The notes below the pieces were generated by a model, which saw only the letters and a program-made list of their open reading frames with translations, was not told the DNA's origin and searched no databases. Positions 1 to 6,664 of a stretch of 15,023 nt of DNA are shown piece after piece (positions within the stretch are counted from its first letter, which is position 1; every line of letters starts with the position of its first letter). The stretch is from CAG-307 sp964524125. Lineage in GTDB: Bacteria; Bacillota_I; Bacilli_A; Acholeplasmatales; Anaeroplasmataceae. The stretch is from positions 1 through 15,023 of the forward strand of contig CAZGBY010000044.1 of the NCBI GenBank assembly GCA_964524125.1. The letters run 5' to 3'. Both the position numbers and the translations under genes were made by a program.

Positions 1-17
1 AGAGGACAACGTCCTCT
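1..17. repeat. Perfect short inverted repeat at left edge
   Basis: The sequence shows AGAGGAC, a 3-base loop AAC, then GTCCTCT, a perfect 7-bp stem. It abuts a second, longer hairpin at 21-45. It could be part of a tandem terminator for a gene to the left, or an end-of-contig palindrome artefact. It has no T-run directly after it. Confidence 0.5.
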
Positions 18-20
18 TAT

Positions 21-52
21 TGAATTGAAAAGAATTTTCAATTCATTTTTTT
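21..52 (+). terminator. Perfect intrinsic terminator
   Basis: TGAATTGAAAA (21-31), loop GAA and TTTTCAATTCA (35-45) form a perfect 11-bp stem followed by seven Ts (46-52). This is a textbook rho-independent terminator for a gene reading rightward from outside the window. It overlaps the open frame that carries the remnant at 24-302, so the two readings conflict. Either the remnant is no longer a working gene, or the palindrome is an assembly artefact. Confidence 0.6.
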
Positions 53-302
53 ACTATTAATAGGTTTATTTTCGATTTATTTAAATAGTATTTTAAATGA
101 TGGGTCAAATAATATTAATTTTATGTATACAGTCTCACCACCACAAGAAGGTTTACCATATTTAAATAAAGATAAAGGCTGGGTTGTATATATGCTAAGA
201 TATGGTCTGTTAGCATTTGTACTAATTACACTTCTTTATATTAAGCCAATTGTTAATTATTTAAAATCTATAATATCAAAAAATAGTCATAACTCCAATT
301 AA
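24..302 (+). pseudogene. C-terminal remnant of a multi-pass membrane protein (possibly YwaF/TMEM164-like)
   Basis: A frame is open from just after TGA (21-23) to TAA at 300-302, about 92 codons. It encodes a hydrophobic helix, then MYTVSPPQEGLPYLN and a second hydrophobic helix with a basic tail. The N-F-M-Y ... PP ... W-x-x-Y-M-L arrangement recalls the C-terminus of the YwaF/TMEM164 family (TIGR02206), which is a weak by-eye match. There is no start codon with an SD; the first in-frame ATG (123) has no ribosome binding site and would omit the first helix. The reading begins inside the right part of a terminator-like hairpin. It is best called a 5'-truncated remnant or an edge-truncated gene. 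It ends inside the left part of the next terminator hairpin. Confidence 0.4.
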
Positions 303-321
303 GAGTTATGATTTTTTATTT
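287..321 (+). terminator. Intrinsic terminator between membrane remnant and murE
   Basis: TCATAACTC (287-295) and GAGTTATGA (303-311) make a perfect 9-bp stem with a 7-base loop, followed by TTTTTTATTT (312-321). The remnant's stop codon lies in the loop. The upstream in-frame ATG for murE at 308 lies in the right arm, which argues against that start. A TATAAT at 269-274 lies just before the hairpin; if it is a promoter, the hairpin would instead sit in the murE leader as an attenuator. Confidence 0.75.
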
Positions 322-339
322 GCTTTCATATGATTATTT

Positions 340-346
340 AGGTGAT
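340..346 (+). promoter_or_regulatory. Shine-Dalgarno deciding the murE start
   Basis: AGGTGAT lies five bases (counted from AGGTG) ahead of ATG 350. The only upstream in-frame ATG (308) lies in a terminator stem without an SD. The N-terminus beginning at 350 also aligns with the usual start of MurE proteins. Confidence 0.8.
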
Positions 347-349
347 GAT

Positions 350-1735
350 ATGAGGCTATATAAAATACTAAAAGTTTTAGGTCTAAATACAAAAATTAAT
401 AATATTAAACTTAATAAAATTTGTAGAAAAGAAGATGAAATTACTTCTAATACTTTATTTTTTATGTTTGATTTAAATATAAATAAACTTCAATTTGAAA
501 ATCTAAGAAACAAAGGAGCTTATATAATAATAGGTCAAGCATCATATTCTAATCCTCATTATCTTAAAGTTTCCTCAATCAAAAAAGTTTATCAAAAATA
601 TTTATTATATATCAATCGACACAAACTTAAAAATAAGACTCTTATAGGTGTAACTGGATCTTGCGGAAAATCAACACTTTGTAATTTGATATTTAAATTT
701 TTAAGTCAAAAATCCAAGTCTATCTATTATGGTACTAATAATATTTTTAAACAAAATCAAGTGATAAAAACTTTAAATACAACTCCATCAATGGAAGAAT
801 TTTTTAAATATTTATCAAATGAAAAATATGTCATAATGGAAATATCTTCAATTTCATATTTTGAATATCGGCTTTTTAACATAAATTTTAATTATATACT
901 TTGTACAAATATATATGAAGATCATTTAGATTATCATCATACAAAAGAAGAATACTATTTTACTAAATTCTTAATTTTACAATCTAATTTTAATGCAATT
1001 ACTTTTATATCTGATGATATAAAAGATGAAAGAATATTAAGATTAAATAATAATTCGTTTTATTATGGCTTTGATAATGAAAACTATCAAATTACAAATA
1101 TATCATTTAAAGAAAATAGAACAATATTTAATATAAACACATCTGATGATTATTTCATAGTTAAAACTAAAATATTGGGTAAATATAATATAAAAAATAT
1201 ATCTGGTATGATTTCATTATTATTATATTTGAAATATAAAATTAATGATATAGTTAAATATTTAAACAATATAGATTATATTGAAGGTAGATATAATATA
1301 TTTGACTTTAAAGATAAAAAAATAATTATAGATTACCCTCATATGAAAGAAAGTTATAAATATATATTAGAAGATGTTACAAATACATATGGCAATAATA
1401 TTATAGTACTATATGGTGCTGGTGGGCAACGACAAAAATCTAAAAGAAGTGATTACTCAAAATTAGTTTCTAAATATGCTAAATATGCAATTATTTCAAA
1501 TGATAATCCAAGATTTGAAGATGAAAATAATATAATATCTGATTTAGAACAAGATTTATTAATTCCTCATGAAGTTATTTTAAATAGAAAAGAAGGTATT
1601 AAAAGAGGTTTAGAGTTACTAAATGGTTATGATATATTTTTAATATTAGGAAAAGGAAATGAAGATTATCTTTATGTAAAAGATGAAAAAATTAATCATA
1701 ATGATATTAATGTTGTTAGGGAATTAATAAAATGA
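350..1735 (+). CDS. murE: MurE: UDP-N-acetylmuramoyl-tripeptide ligase
   Basis: This cytoplasmic Mur ligase adds the third residue of the peptidoglycan stem peptide to UDP-MurNAc-L-Ala-D-Glu using ATP. Seen from start 350 (461 aa): a short N-terminal domain (ITSNTLFF, about 31-38); a P-loop GVTGSCGKST at 100-109; TTP; MEISS; TNIYEDHLDYH followed by a Lys suited to carbamylation; EGRYN; DYPH; then GAGGQRQKSKR. The C-terminal domain carries DNPR at 385-388 and GKGNEDY near the end, matching the DNPR and GKGHEDY motifs of the family. DNPR is the established marker for meso-diaminopimelate rather than lysine. Oddities are Cys in the P-loop (usual form GTNGKT) and GGQRQKSKR instead of GGDRDKGKR. 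The gene's TGA overlaps mraY's ATG by four bases. MurF, MurT and CapB were considered, but the DNPR/GKGNEDY tail fits MurE. Confidence 0.9.
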   Translation: MRLYKILKVLGLNTKINNIKLNKICRKEDEITSNTLFFMFDLNINKLQFENLRNKGAYIIIGQASYSNPHYLKVSSIKKVYQKYLLYINRHKLKNKTLIGVTGSCGKSTLCNLIFKFLSQKSKSIYYGTNNIFKQNQVIKTLNTTPSMEEFFKYLSNEKYVIMEISSISYFEYRLFNINFNYILCTNIYEDHLDYHHTKEEYYFTKFLILQSNFNAITFISDDIKDERILRLNNNSFYYGFDNENYQITNISFKENRTIFNINTSDDYFIVKTKILGKYNIKNISGMISLLLYLKYKINDIVKYLNNIDYIEGRYNIFDFKDKKIIIDYPHMKESYKYILEDVTNTYGNNIIVLYGAGGQRQKSKRSDYSKLVSKYAKYAIISNDNPRFEDENNIISDLEQDLLIPHEVILNRKEGIKRGLELLNGYDIFLILGKGNEDYLYVKDEKINHNDINVVRELIK

Positions 1736-2676
1736 TTTATTTTGTAATATGTTATATATTATCCTTACTTTCATATCTTTTATTAAACTACCTTACAAAA
1801 AAATATAATATAAGACAAACTGAAAGAGAAGATGGTCCTACAGTACATAAAGTTAAAAATGGTACTCCAACATTAGGAGGAGTTGTATTTGTAATAATTC
1901 CTACTATTTTACTAAATGTTAAGTGTCACAATATAATGTCATTTTTATTATCTTTTAGTATGTTATCTTTCTTTTTCATCGGTATTTTAGATGATTTTAA
2001 AATAGTTATATTTAAGAAGAATGATGGTTTAAAAATAAGTACAAGACTAATACTTGAATTTATAATTTCGTTTATAATTATATTATTAATAATTAGATAT
2101 ACATATTATGATACAAATTTATATTTAAATTCAATAAGTTTTAATATTGGTATTTTATACATACCTTTTATATTATTGTTATTAGTATCAAGTGTCAATA
2201 GTTTTAATATAACAGATGGTATAGATACTTTACTTTCTAGTTTATTTATAATTATAGCTATGTCTTTTATAGTAATAAGTTTAAATCAAAAAAAATATGA
2301 AATAACATTCTTTTTAATTCTAATAATAATCTCCATAATATCATTTTATTTTCTTAACTATTTTCCTTCTTTAATATTTATGGGAGATACTGGATCCTTA
2401 TCACTTGGTGCACTATTATGTATTATTTCTATTATACTTAAAGAAGAACTTTTATTTATTATTATGTCACTCCCTATATTCTTTGAAACTTTTTCTGATA
2501 TTATTCAAATAGTCTATTTTAAATTTACTAAAGGTAGGAGGTTATTTAAAATGGCTCCTTTTCATCATCATTTAGAACTTATTGGATTTAGTGAGAAAGT
2601 TATCGTATATTTATTTTCTATAATAGAAATAATTATATGTATTTTATGCTTATATTTTAATTCATATTTAAGGTAG
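1732..2676 (+). CDS. mraY: MraY: phospho-MurNAc-pentapeptide transferase
   Basis: This integral membrane enzyme transfers phospho-MurNAc-pentapeptide from UDP to undecaprenyl phosphate, forming lipid I. The 314-aa protein has all family landmarks: QTEREDGPTVH followed by K-x-GTPTLGG near the first helix; the DDF catalytic pair at D87-D88; NITDGID around D162; FMGDTGS with D219; and the late KMAPFHHHLEL signature with His278-280. About ten hydrophobic helices are visible. Length is slightly below the common ~320-360. It starts with an ATGA overlap on murE (SD AGGGA at 1718-1722) and ends seven bases before murD, so translation is probably coupled along the operon. Confidence 0.95.
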   Translation: MIYFVICYILSLLSYLLLNYLTKKYNIRQTEREDGPTVHKVKNGTPTLGGVVFVIIPTILLNVKCHNIMSFLLSFSMLSFFFIGILDDFKIVIFKKNDGLKISTRLILEFIISFIIILLIIRYTYYDTNLYLNSISFNIGILYIPFILLLLVSSVNSFNITDGIDTLLSSLFIIIAMSFIVISLNQKKYEITFFLILIIISIISFYFLNYFPSLIFMGDTGSLSLGALLCIISIILKEELLFIIMSLPIFFETFSDIIQIVYFKFTKGRRLFKMAPFHHHLELIGFSEKVIVYLFSIIEIIICILCLYFNSYLR

Positions 2677-2683
2677 GTAATTT

Positions 2684-3898
2684 ATGGATATCTTAATTTA
2701 TAAGAATGGTATTTCTAATAATGCGTTAAAGGAATTTTTAAATAAAAAGAATATATTATATGATATTGATATAAAAAAAGCTAAATATGATTATATTATT
2801 AAACCTCCAAGTGTTTTAAAAGAGGAAGTATTATCTAAAGTTAAAGGTAAAGTTATTTGTGATATTGAGTTTATATATATGCTTTATAAACCAATAATAT
2901 TTTCAGTAACTGGAACATCTGGTAAAACAACTACTTGTTTACTTTTAAATAATATTTTAAAAAGAAAATATAATGTTTGTCTTGCAGGTAATATTGGAAT
3001 TCCACTTGCAAGTGTATATGAAGATAATAGTAAAATTTATCTACTTGAAATGTCTTCGTTTGAACTTGATAGTACATTATCATTTAAACCACAAATAGCT
3101 GTATTATTAAATATAGATGATGCCCATTTAGACTGGCATAAGAAAATTGAAAACTATATTAAAGCTAAAGCGAAAATATTTGAAAATCAAGACGAGTTTG
3201 ATATTTTAATATATAATAAGGATGATAAAAATATTTTAAGTATTATAGAAAAAGCTAAATCAATAAAGAAAAGTATTTCCTTATATGATGATACAGCTGA
3301 TATATATTATAATAATGGTGTTATTTTTACTAGTAATGGAAATATTAATGTTTGTAATTGCTTTTCTTCCTTCGAAGGTGATATTTATAATATGATGGCA
3401 TCAATTTTAGCTTCTTTAATATACGATATTGATATAAATATTATTAAAGAAGAATTATATAAATTTAAAAAGCCACATTTTAGAATGGAAGAGGTAAAAC
3501 CTAATATTTATAACGATGCTAAAAGTACAAATATCTTATCTACTTTAACTCAAATTAAAAAATTTAAAAATGTAAATTTAATATGTGGTGGTTATGATAG
3601 ATTAAATGATTTATCTGATATGAAAAACTTGTTTCCTTATGTAAATAAATTCTTTTTATATGGCCAAAATAAGGAAAGAGTAAGTGCATTTTTAGATAAG
3701 TATAATTTTAATTATATTAAATGTATAAATTTAGAAGATGCTACAAATTTGGCTTTAAAAGAAGAAAAAATAATTATATATTCTCCTATGGCACCATCTT
3801 ATGATGAATATGAATCATATGAACAAAGAGGAGAAGAATTTAATAGAATTATTGGAAATATAAAAAACATCCCTAAAAGAGATGTTATAAATTATTAA
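2684..3898 (+). CDS. murD: MurD: UDP-MurNAc-L-Ala D-glutamate ligase, short N-domain
   Basis: This cytoplasmic ATP-dependent ligase adds D-Glu to UDP-MurNAc-L-Ala. At 404 aa it is shorter than the usual ~450, and the loss is N-terminal: the P-loop GTSGKTT begins at residue 77, whereas it usually lies beyond 100. The glycine-rich start of the UDP-binding domain is reduced to MDILIYKNGIS, though the KPPSV...KVICDIEF stretch still matches the SPG...ei block. Further motifs are MSSFELD, NIDDAHLDWH (H148), HFRMEEV, NDAKSTN, ICGGYD, and the MurD-specific SPMAPSYDEYESYEQRGEEF from residue 367. The last 14 bases overlap the convergent esterase-like gene, whose terminator lies within this coding end. 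The SD is in AGGTAGGTAA just after mraY. Confidence 0.93.
   Translation: MDILIYKNGISNNALKEFLNKKNILYDIDIKKAKYDYIIKPPSVLKEEVLSKVKGKVICDIEFIYMLYKPIIFSVTGTSGKTTTCLLLNNILKRKYNVCLAGNIGIPLASVYEDNSKIYLLEMSSFELDSTLSFKPQIAVLLNIDDAHLDWHKKIENYIKAKAKIFENQDEFDILIYNKDDKNILSIIEKAKSIKKSISLYDDTADIYYNNGVIFTSNGNINVCNCFSSFEGDIYNMMASILASLIYDIDINIIKEELYKFKKPHFRMEEVKPNIYNDAKSTNILSTLTQIKKFKNVNLICGGYDRLNDLSDMKNLFPYVNKFFLYGQNKERVSAFLDKYNFNYIKCINLEDATNLALKEEKIIIYSPMAPSYDEYESYEQRGEEFNRIIGNIKNIPKRDVINY
3862..3886 (-). terminator. Minus-strand terminator inside the 3' end of murD
   Basis: Read on the minus strand, AACATCTCT, a 3-base loop and AGGGATGTT form a 9-bp stem with one A-C mismatch, followed by a run of Ts (complement of 3862-3867). 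The stem overlaps the minus gene's TAA (3887-3885) and lies wholly within murD codons. On the plus strand no T-run follows, so it should not stop murD transcription from the left. Confidence 0.65.
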
Positions 3899-4514
3899 GT
3901 AATTCATTTATATCTTTAGCATATCTAAAATTAACGCATCCAAATAATTTTAATCTATTTGTTATTTCATCTTTATGTTCATTATTTGCTATATTATAGT
4001 AAATAGCTATATTAGGATCAAATCTTGATATTAAATCAGTTAAAAATGGCTTATAATATGATTCTATATTTAAATCATATAAATACATTTTACTAAAATT
4101 ATTAGTATAGTGATAAGTTAAAGAATATGCAAGTATTGCTGTATCTTTATAACCTAATATATAATTAGTAGAAGAATCTTTATTAATACGGTATTGTTTT
4201 TCTAAGTGAGGTTTGACTTCATTAATAATAAATTGTTGATATAATTCGTTAAATCCATATTTATCATTGAAAGTATTAAATAATAAATTATTTTTCTTGA
4301 TTTCTAAATTTGGATATATACAAATTCCTATTAATGAATGTTCTTTTAAGTGCTCTTCTAAATTAAAATTATTATTTAAAAATAAATTAGAAGAAGATAC
4401 AATATAAAGTACATTATATAAATTATCAGTTTTATCATAATCATCTGGTAAATAAATAGTTATTTTAAAAGTCGCATTTAAGGCTTTAGATTGAATTTTA
4501 AGGTTATCAAACAT
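3885..4514 (-). CDS. Esterase-fold protein without the catalytic serine
   Basis: This 209-aa alpha/beta-hydrolase of the putative esterase family (esterase D/enterochelin esterase-like, PF00756) is recognised by the early ITIYLPDDY strand, YNVLYIVSS, and the block FIINEVKPHLEKQYRI that precedes the nucleophile elbow in this family. The elbow itself reads YILGYKDTA (G121-Y-K123-D-T125), where active members have G-H-S-x-G. Lys therefore replaces Ser, and the second Gly is gone. A late His (NNEHKDE) is not in an obvious catalytic context. There is no signal peptide, so it is probably cytoplasmic. It has a strong SD (GGAGGT, seven bases before ATG), an extended -10 promoter, and its own terminator. 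The frame is intact, so a retained non-catalytic or altered-chemistry protein is more likely than a decaying gene. Confidence 0.7.
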   Translation of the reverse strand: MFDNLKIQSKALNATFKITIYLPDDYDKTDNLYNVLYIVSSSNLFLNNNFNLEEHLKEHSLIGICIYPNLEIKKNNLLFNTFNDKYGFNELYQQFIINEVKPHLEKQYRINKDSSTNYILGYKDTAILAYSLTYHYTNNFSKMYLYDLNIESYYKPFLTDLISRFDPNIAIYYNIANNEHKDEITNRLKLFGCVNFRYAKDINELLNNL

Positions 4515-4536
4515 AATAATACCTCCAACTGATAAT

Positions 4537-4545
4537 ATTATATCA
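4537..4545 (-). promoter_or_regulatory. Extended -10 promoter for the esterase-like gene
   Basis: The minus strand reads TGATATAAT, an extended -10 (TGn plus perfect TATAAT), about 22 bases upstream of the ATG with the SD GGAGGT between. A good -35 is not visible, which is usual for extended -10 promoters. The predicted leader is very short. Confidence 0.6.
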
Positions 4546-4561
4546 AAATTGAAATCAAAAT

Positions 4562-4601
4562 AAAAGTTTAAAAAAGGAAAGCTTAATAAAACTTTCCTTT
4601 T
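4562..4601 (-). terminator. Terminator of the antiporter gene
   Basis: AAAAGGAAAG (4572-4581) and CTTTCCTTTT (4592-4601) form a perfect 10-bp stem with a 10-base loop. Read on the minus strand, the downstream arm runs into TTTTTT, five bases past the antiporter stop. It separates the antiporter from the esterase-like gene, which has its own promoter further along. Confidence 0.8.
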
Positions 4602-4605
4602 AATC

Positions 4606-5946
4606 CTATGGTTCTTGAAGTGCTTCAGTATAATCTTCTTTTACAGGTTTTTCATTTTTATAAGTCATCTTTAAAAGTAAAGGTGTTACAAAAGAAGAAA
4701 TAATAATCATTATAACGATAAACGTAGACATACCAGCATCAATAAGTCCAGCTGCAATACCCTTATTAGCACAAATAAGTGCGACCTCAGCACGAGCCAT
4801 CATACCAATACCAATTCTTAAAGAGTCAATCCAAGAATTACCAGTTATTTTAGCACCAACACCACAACCTATTACTTTACCTAAAATACCAGCTAGGATA
4901 AAACAAATTCCAAAACCAATCATTTCAACTTTAAGTCCGGAAAAATCAGTAGATATACCTACATTTGCAAAGAATAGTGGTGAGAATATCATATAAGAAA
5001 GTACATCACTCTTTCTTTCTATATAATCTGTTGTATCATCAGAAAGTGCATCTCTTACTGGATTAATATGTTTACCAATACCAGCAAGTGATAATCCTGC
5101 AAAATAAGCACCAGTAATATCAGCTACACCAAAGAATTTTTCAGATGCGTAAGCCATGAAGAAACAAAATGCAAGTCCAAATATTGGAAGTCTTCTTGTA
5201 TGTGGACGCTTTTTATTGAAATACTTAAATAAATAATGAATTCCAACTCCAATTCCAATAGTAAAAATGAAAAATACAATTACATTAATTATAACGGCTA
5301 CAATTTCTTGATTTGTAATTAAACTACCAAAAGTAGCTGCGTCTGAAGTTGAACCTCCAGCAAGTGATAATATAATAGAAAGAACTACAACTCCAATTAT
5401 ATCATCTAAAATCGCTGCGGATATAATGATTGTACCAGCCTTACCATTAAGTCTGTGAAGTTCCTTTAGAGTCGCAACTGTAACAGATACAGAAGTAGCT
5501 GTTAAAATAACTCCATAAAATAAATTTGACCATACTTTTGAAACTTCACTACCATTTACAGTTATAGACCCACTAAATCCATTAAATAAACCTGCAACTA
5601 AAAAACCAAATCCCATAGGTACAATAACACCTAGAGCTGTACAAATAATTGCAGATTTTCCACTTGATTTAATACTATTTAAATTAGTTTCAAGACCAGC
5701 TGAAAACATTATTAAAACTACACCAATTTCAGCTAAAAATTTAATCCCTGCTCTTGCAGAATCATCAAGTAAATTAAGTCCTGGGATTTTATCTACAAAT
5801 CCGATTATGATACCAGCAAGTAACATTCCTACAACCTGAGGCATTTTTATTTTTTTACATCCTATTTGAAGTAATTTAGAAAGAAGTAAAATTAAAGCTA
5901 AAGGTAGAAGAAGATTAACTGTATCAATATTAATATCTAAAAACAT
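4606..5946 (-). CDS. CPA2-type cation/proton antiporter
   Basis: This multi-pass (about 12-13 helices) Na+(K+)/H+ antiporter of the CPA2/KefB-NapA superfamily exchanges monovalent cations for protons across the cytoplasmic membrane. Visible family blocks (446 aa from start 5946): PQVVGMLLAGIIIGF; EIGVVLIMFSAGLE; TATSVSVTVATLKEL; SAAILDDIIGVV with the paired Asp at about 181-182 that marks electrogenic members such as NapA; DITGAYFAGL; SPLFFANVGI; and GIGMMARAEVALI. It has only a short polar tail (about 20 residues) and no TrkA-N domain, unlike Kef channels. An in-frame ATG lies nine bases upstream (5955) but it directly abuts the AGGAG SD, so 5946 is preferred. It has its own promoter and terminator. 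The transported ion cannot be told from sequence. Confidence 0.9.
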   Translation of the reverse strand: MFLDINIDTVNLLLPLALILLLSKLLQIGCKKIKMPQVVGMLLAGIIIGFVDKIPGLNLLDDSARAGIKFLAEIGVVLIMFSAGLETNLNSIKSSGKSAIICTALGVIVPMGFGFLVAGLFNGFSGSITVNGSEVSKVWSNLFYGVILTATSVSVTVATLKELHRLNGKAGTIIISAAILDDIIGVVVLSIILSLAGGSTSDAATFGSLITNQEIVAVIINVIVFFIFTIGIGVGIHYLFKYFNKKRPHTRRLPIFGLAFCFFMAYASEKFFGVADITGAYFAGLSLAGIGKHINPVRDALSDDTTDYIERKSDVLSYMIFSPLFFANVGISTDFSGLKVEMIGFGICFILAGILGKVIGCGVGAKITGNSWIDSLRIGIGMMARAEVALICANKGIAAGLIDAGMSTFIVIMIIISSFVTPLLLKMTYKNEKPVKEDYTEALQEP

Positions 5947-5955
5947 AACTTTCAT

Positions 5956-5960
5956 CTCCT
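5956..5960 (-). promoter_or_regulatory. Shine-Dalgarno deciding the antiporter start
   Basis: The minus strand reads AGGAG. It is nine bases from ATG 5946 but zero bases from the upstream in-frame ATG 5955, so initiation should use the inner ATG. Confidence 0.75.
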
Positions 5961-5971
5961 AACAAATATAT

Positions 5972-5999
5972 ATTTTAGCACTTTAATAAAATAAAACAA
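5972..5999 (-). promoter_or_regulatory. Promoter of the antiporter gene
   Basis: The minus strand reads TTGTTT (5999-5994), a 16-base spacer, then TGC-TAAAAT (5980-5972), an extended -10. It ends about 25 bases upstream of the start codon. Further upstream (6017-6036) lie GTTTTA-AA-TAAAAC and the palindrome AAAACGTTTT. These could be operator-like but are simple AT-rich sequences. Confidence 0.55.
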
Positions 6000-6091
6000 C
6001 AACAATTTATTTTTTTGTTTTAAATAAAACGTTTTCTTTTATATTACAATTCAACAAAACGATACTCAAATGTAGTGTATTTATGGTTTTA

Positions 6092-6104
6092 TATAATTTA
6101 TAAT
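6092..6104 (+). promoter_or_regulatory. Tandem -10 elements before the repeat-protein gene
   Basis: Two perfect TATAAT hexamers (6092-6097 and 6099-6104) lie 30-42 bases before ATG 6134, with the SD GAAGG between them and the start. No convincing -35 was found at 16-18 bases from either. Confidence 0.4.
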
Positions 6105-6133
6105 TAATCTATAAAAGAAAGAAGGTATTAATA

Positions 6134-6562
6134 ATGAATAATGAAAATATAAATGAAGAAATTACACAAGAAGAAATAAGTGAAGTTGAAAGATTAAATA
6201 CTGAATTTGTAGAGTTTTTACATACAAAAGGTATTAAAGCTAAGTTTAAACTTGCATTTACAAATATGAAGGAAAGTGCAAAAGCTCAACATGAAAAAGA
6301 TGTTAAATCTTTTAATGAAATTAAAGAAAAATCAAAAGAAGATAATAAAGAATTTTATGAATTTTTACATACAAAAGGATTTAAGGCTAAAGTTAAATTA
6401 GTAATTGAAAATATAAAAAAATCTGCAAAAGAAAACAAGGTTAATGTAAATCACAAAAATGATATAAATGAAAAAATTCTTAATCAAGAATTAGAATTAT
6501 TTTTAAAAAATAAAAATTTAAATGATAAATATACAGTTGAAATTAAAAAAATAAATGAATAA
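6134..6562 (+). CDS. Small charged protein with tandem EFLHTKG repeats
   Basis: I do not recognise this 142-aa family. It is soluble, Lys/Glu-rich and has no signal peptide, membrane helix or cysteine. Two 27-residue repeats, at 24-50 and 73-99, share 19 identical positions; the core is EFLHTKGxKAKxKL followed by N-x-K-x-SAK. A third, degraded copy (ELELFLKNKNLNDKY) occupies about 119-133. The start periodicity is 49 residues. Each unit would form a basic amphipathic helix flanked by acidic/charged helices, so membrane-surface or nucleic-acid binding are possible but unproven. The gene has its own tandem -10 region, an SD (GAAGG) and a terminator, and so appears to be a single-gene unit. It lies divergently from the antiporter with a shared 180-base intergenic region. 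Confidence 0.75.
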   Translation: MNNENINEEITQEEISEVERLNTEFVEFLHTKGIKAKFKLAFTNMKESAKAQHEKDVKSFNEIKEKSKEDNKEFYEFLHTKGFKAKVKLVIENIKKSAKENKVNVNHKNDINEKILNQELELFLKNKNLNDKYTVEIKKINE

Positions 6563-6569
6563 TTTTTTA

Positions 6570-6623
6570 AATAAATGCCATCCATTCGTAAAAATGAATG
6601 GTATTTATTGATTATTTTCTTTT
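6570..6623 (+). terminator. Terminator after the repeat-protein gene
   Basis: AATAAATGCCAT (6570-6581) pairs with ATGGTATTTATT (6598-6609) as a 12-bp stem with one G-U pair and a 16-base loop. It is followed by a T-rich but interrupted tract (6610-6623). The next gene's -35 element begins in its right arm. Confidence 0.65.
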
Positions 6624-6636
6624 AATCAAGTAAAAT
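6608..6636 (+). promoter_or_regulatory. Promoter of the PPTase-fusion gene
   Basis: TTGATT (6608-6613), a 17-base spacer and TAAAAT (6631-6636). An AAGGA SD follows at 6651-6655, nine bases before ATG 6665. The -35 overlaps the last bases of the preceding terminator stem. Confidence 0.6.
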
Positions 6637-6664
6637 ATATTCAAACATTTAAGGATGTGATTAT

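Noticed and set aside
308..349. Upstream in-frame start for murE
   Set aside because: The ATG is within a terminator stem without an SD; ATG 350 has AGGTGAT at proper spacing and matches the family's N-terminus.
350..1735. MurF, MurT or CapB-type identity for the first ligase
   Set aside because: DNPR plus GKGNEDY near the C-terminus and an N-terminal ITSxTLFF block fit MurE; there is no MurT zinc-ribbon or DUF1727 feature.
5947..5955. Three-residue longer antiporter start
   Set aside because: The ATG at 5955 directly abuts the AGGAG SD, leaving no spacing for initiation.
6017..6036. AAAACGTTTT and GTTTTA-AA-TAAAAC palindromes as an operator
   Set aside because: Short AT-rich palindromes are expected often at this base composition, and no second copy or regulator gene was seen; noted only under the antiporter promoter.
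6197..6430. Tandem FLHTKG repeats as a CRISPR or mobile repeat
   Set aside because: The repetition is at the protein level within one reading frame with only partial DNA identity; there are no uniform spacers or terminal inverted repeats.
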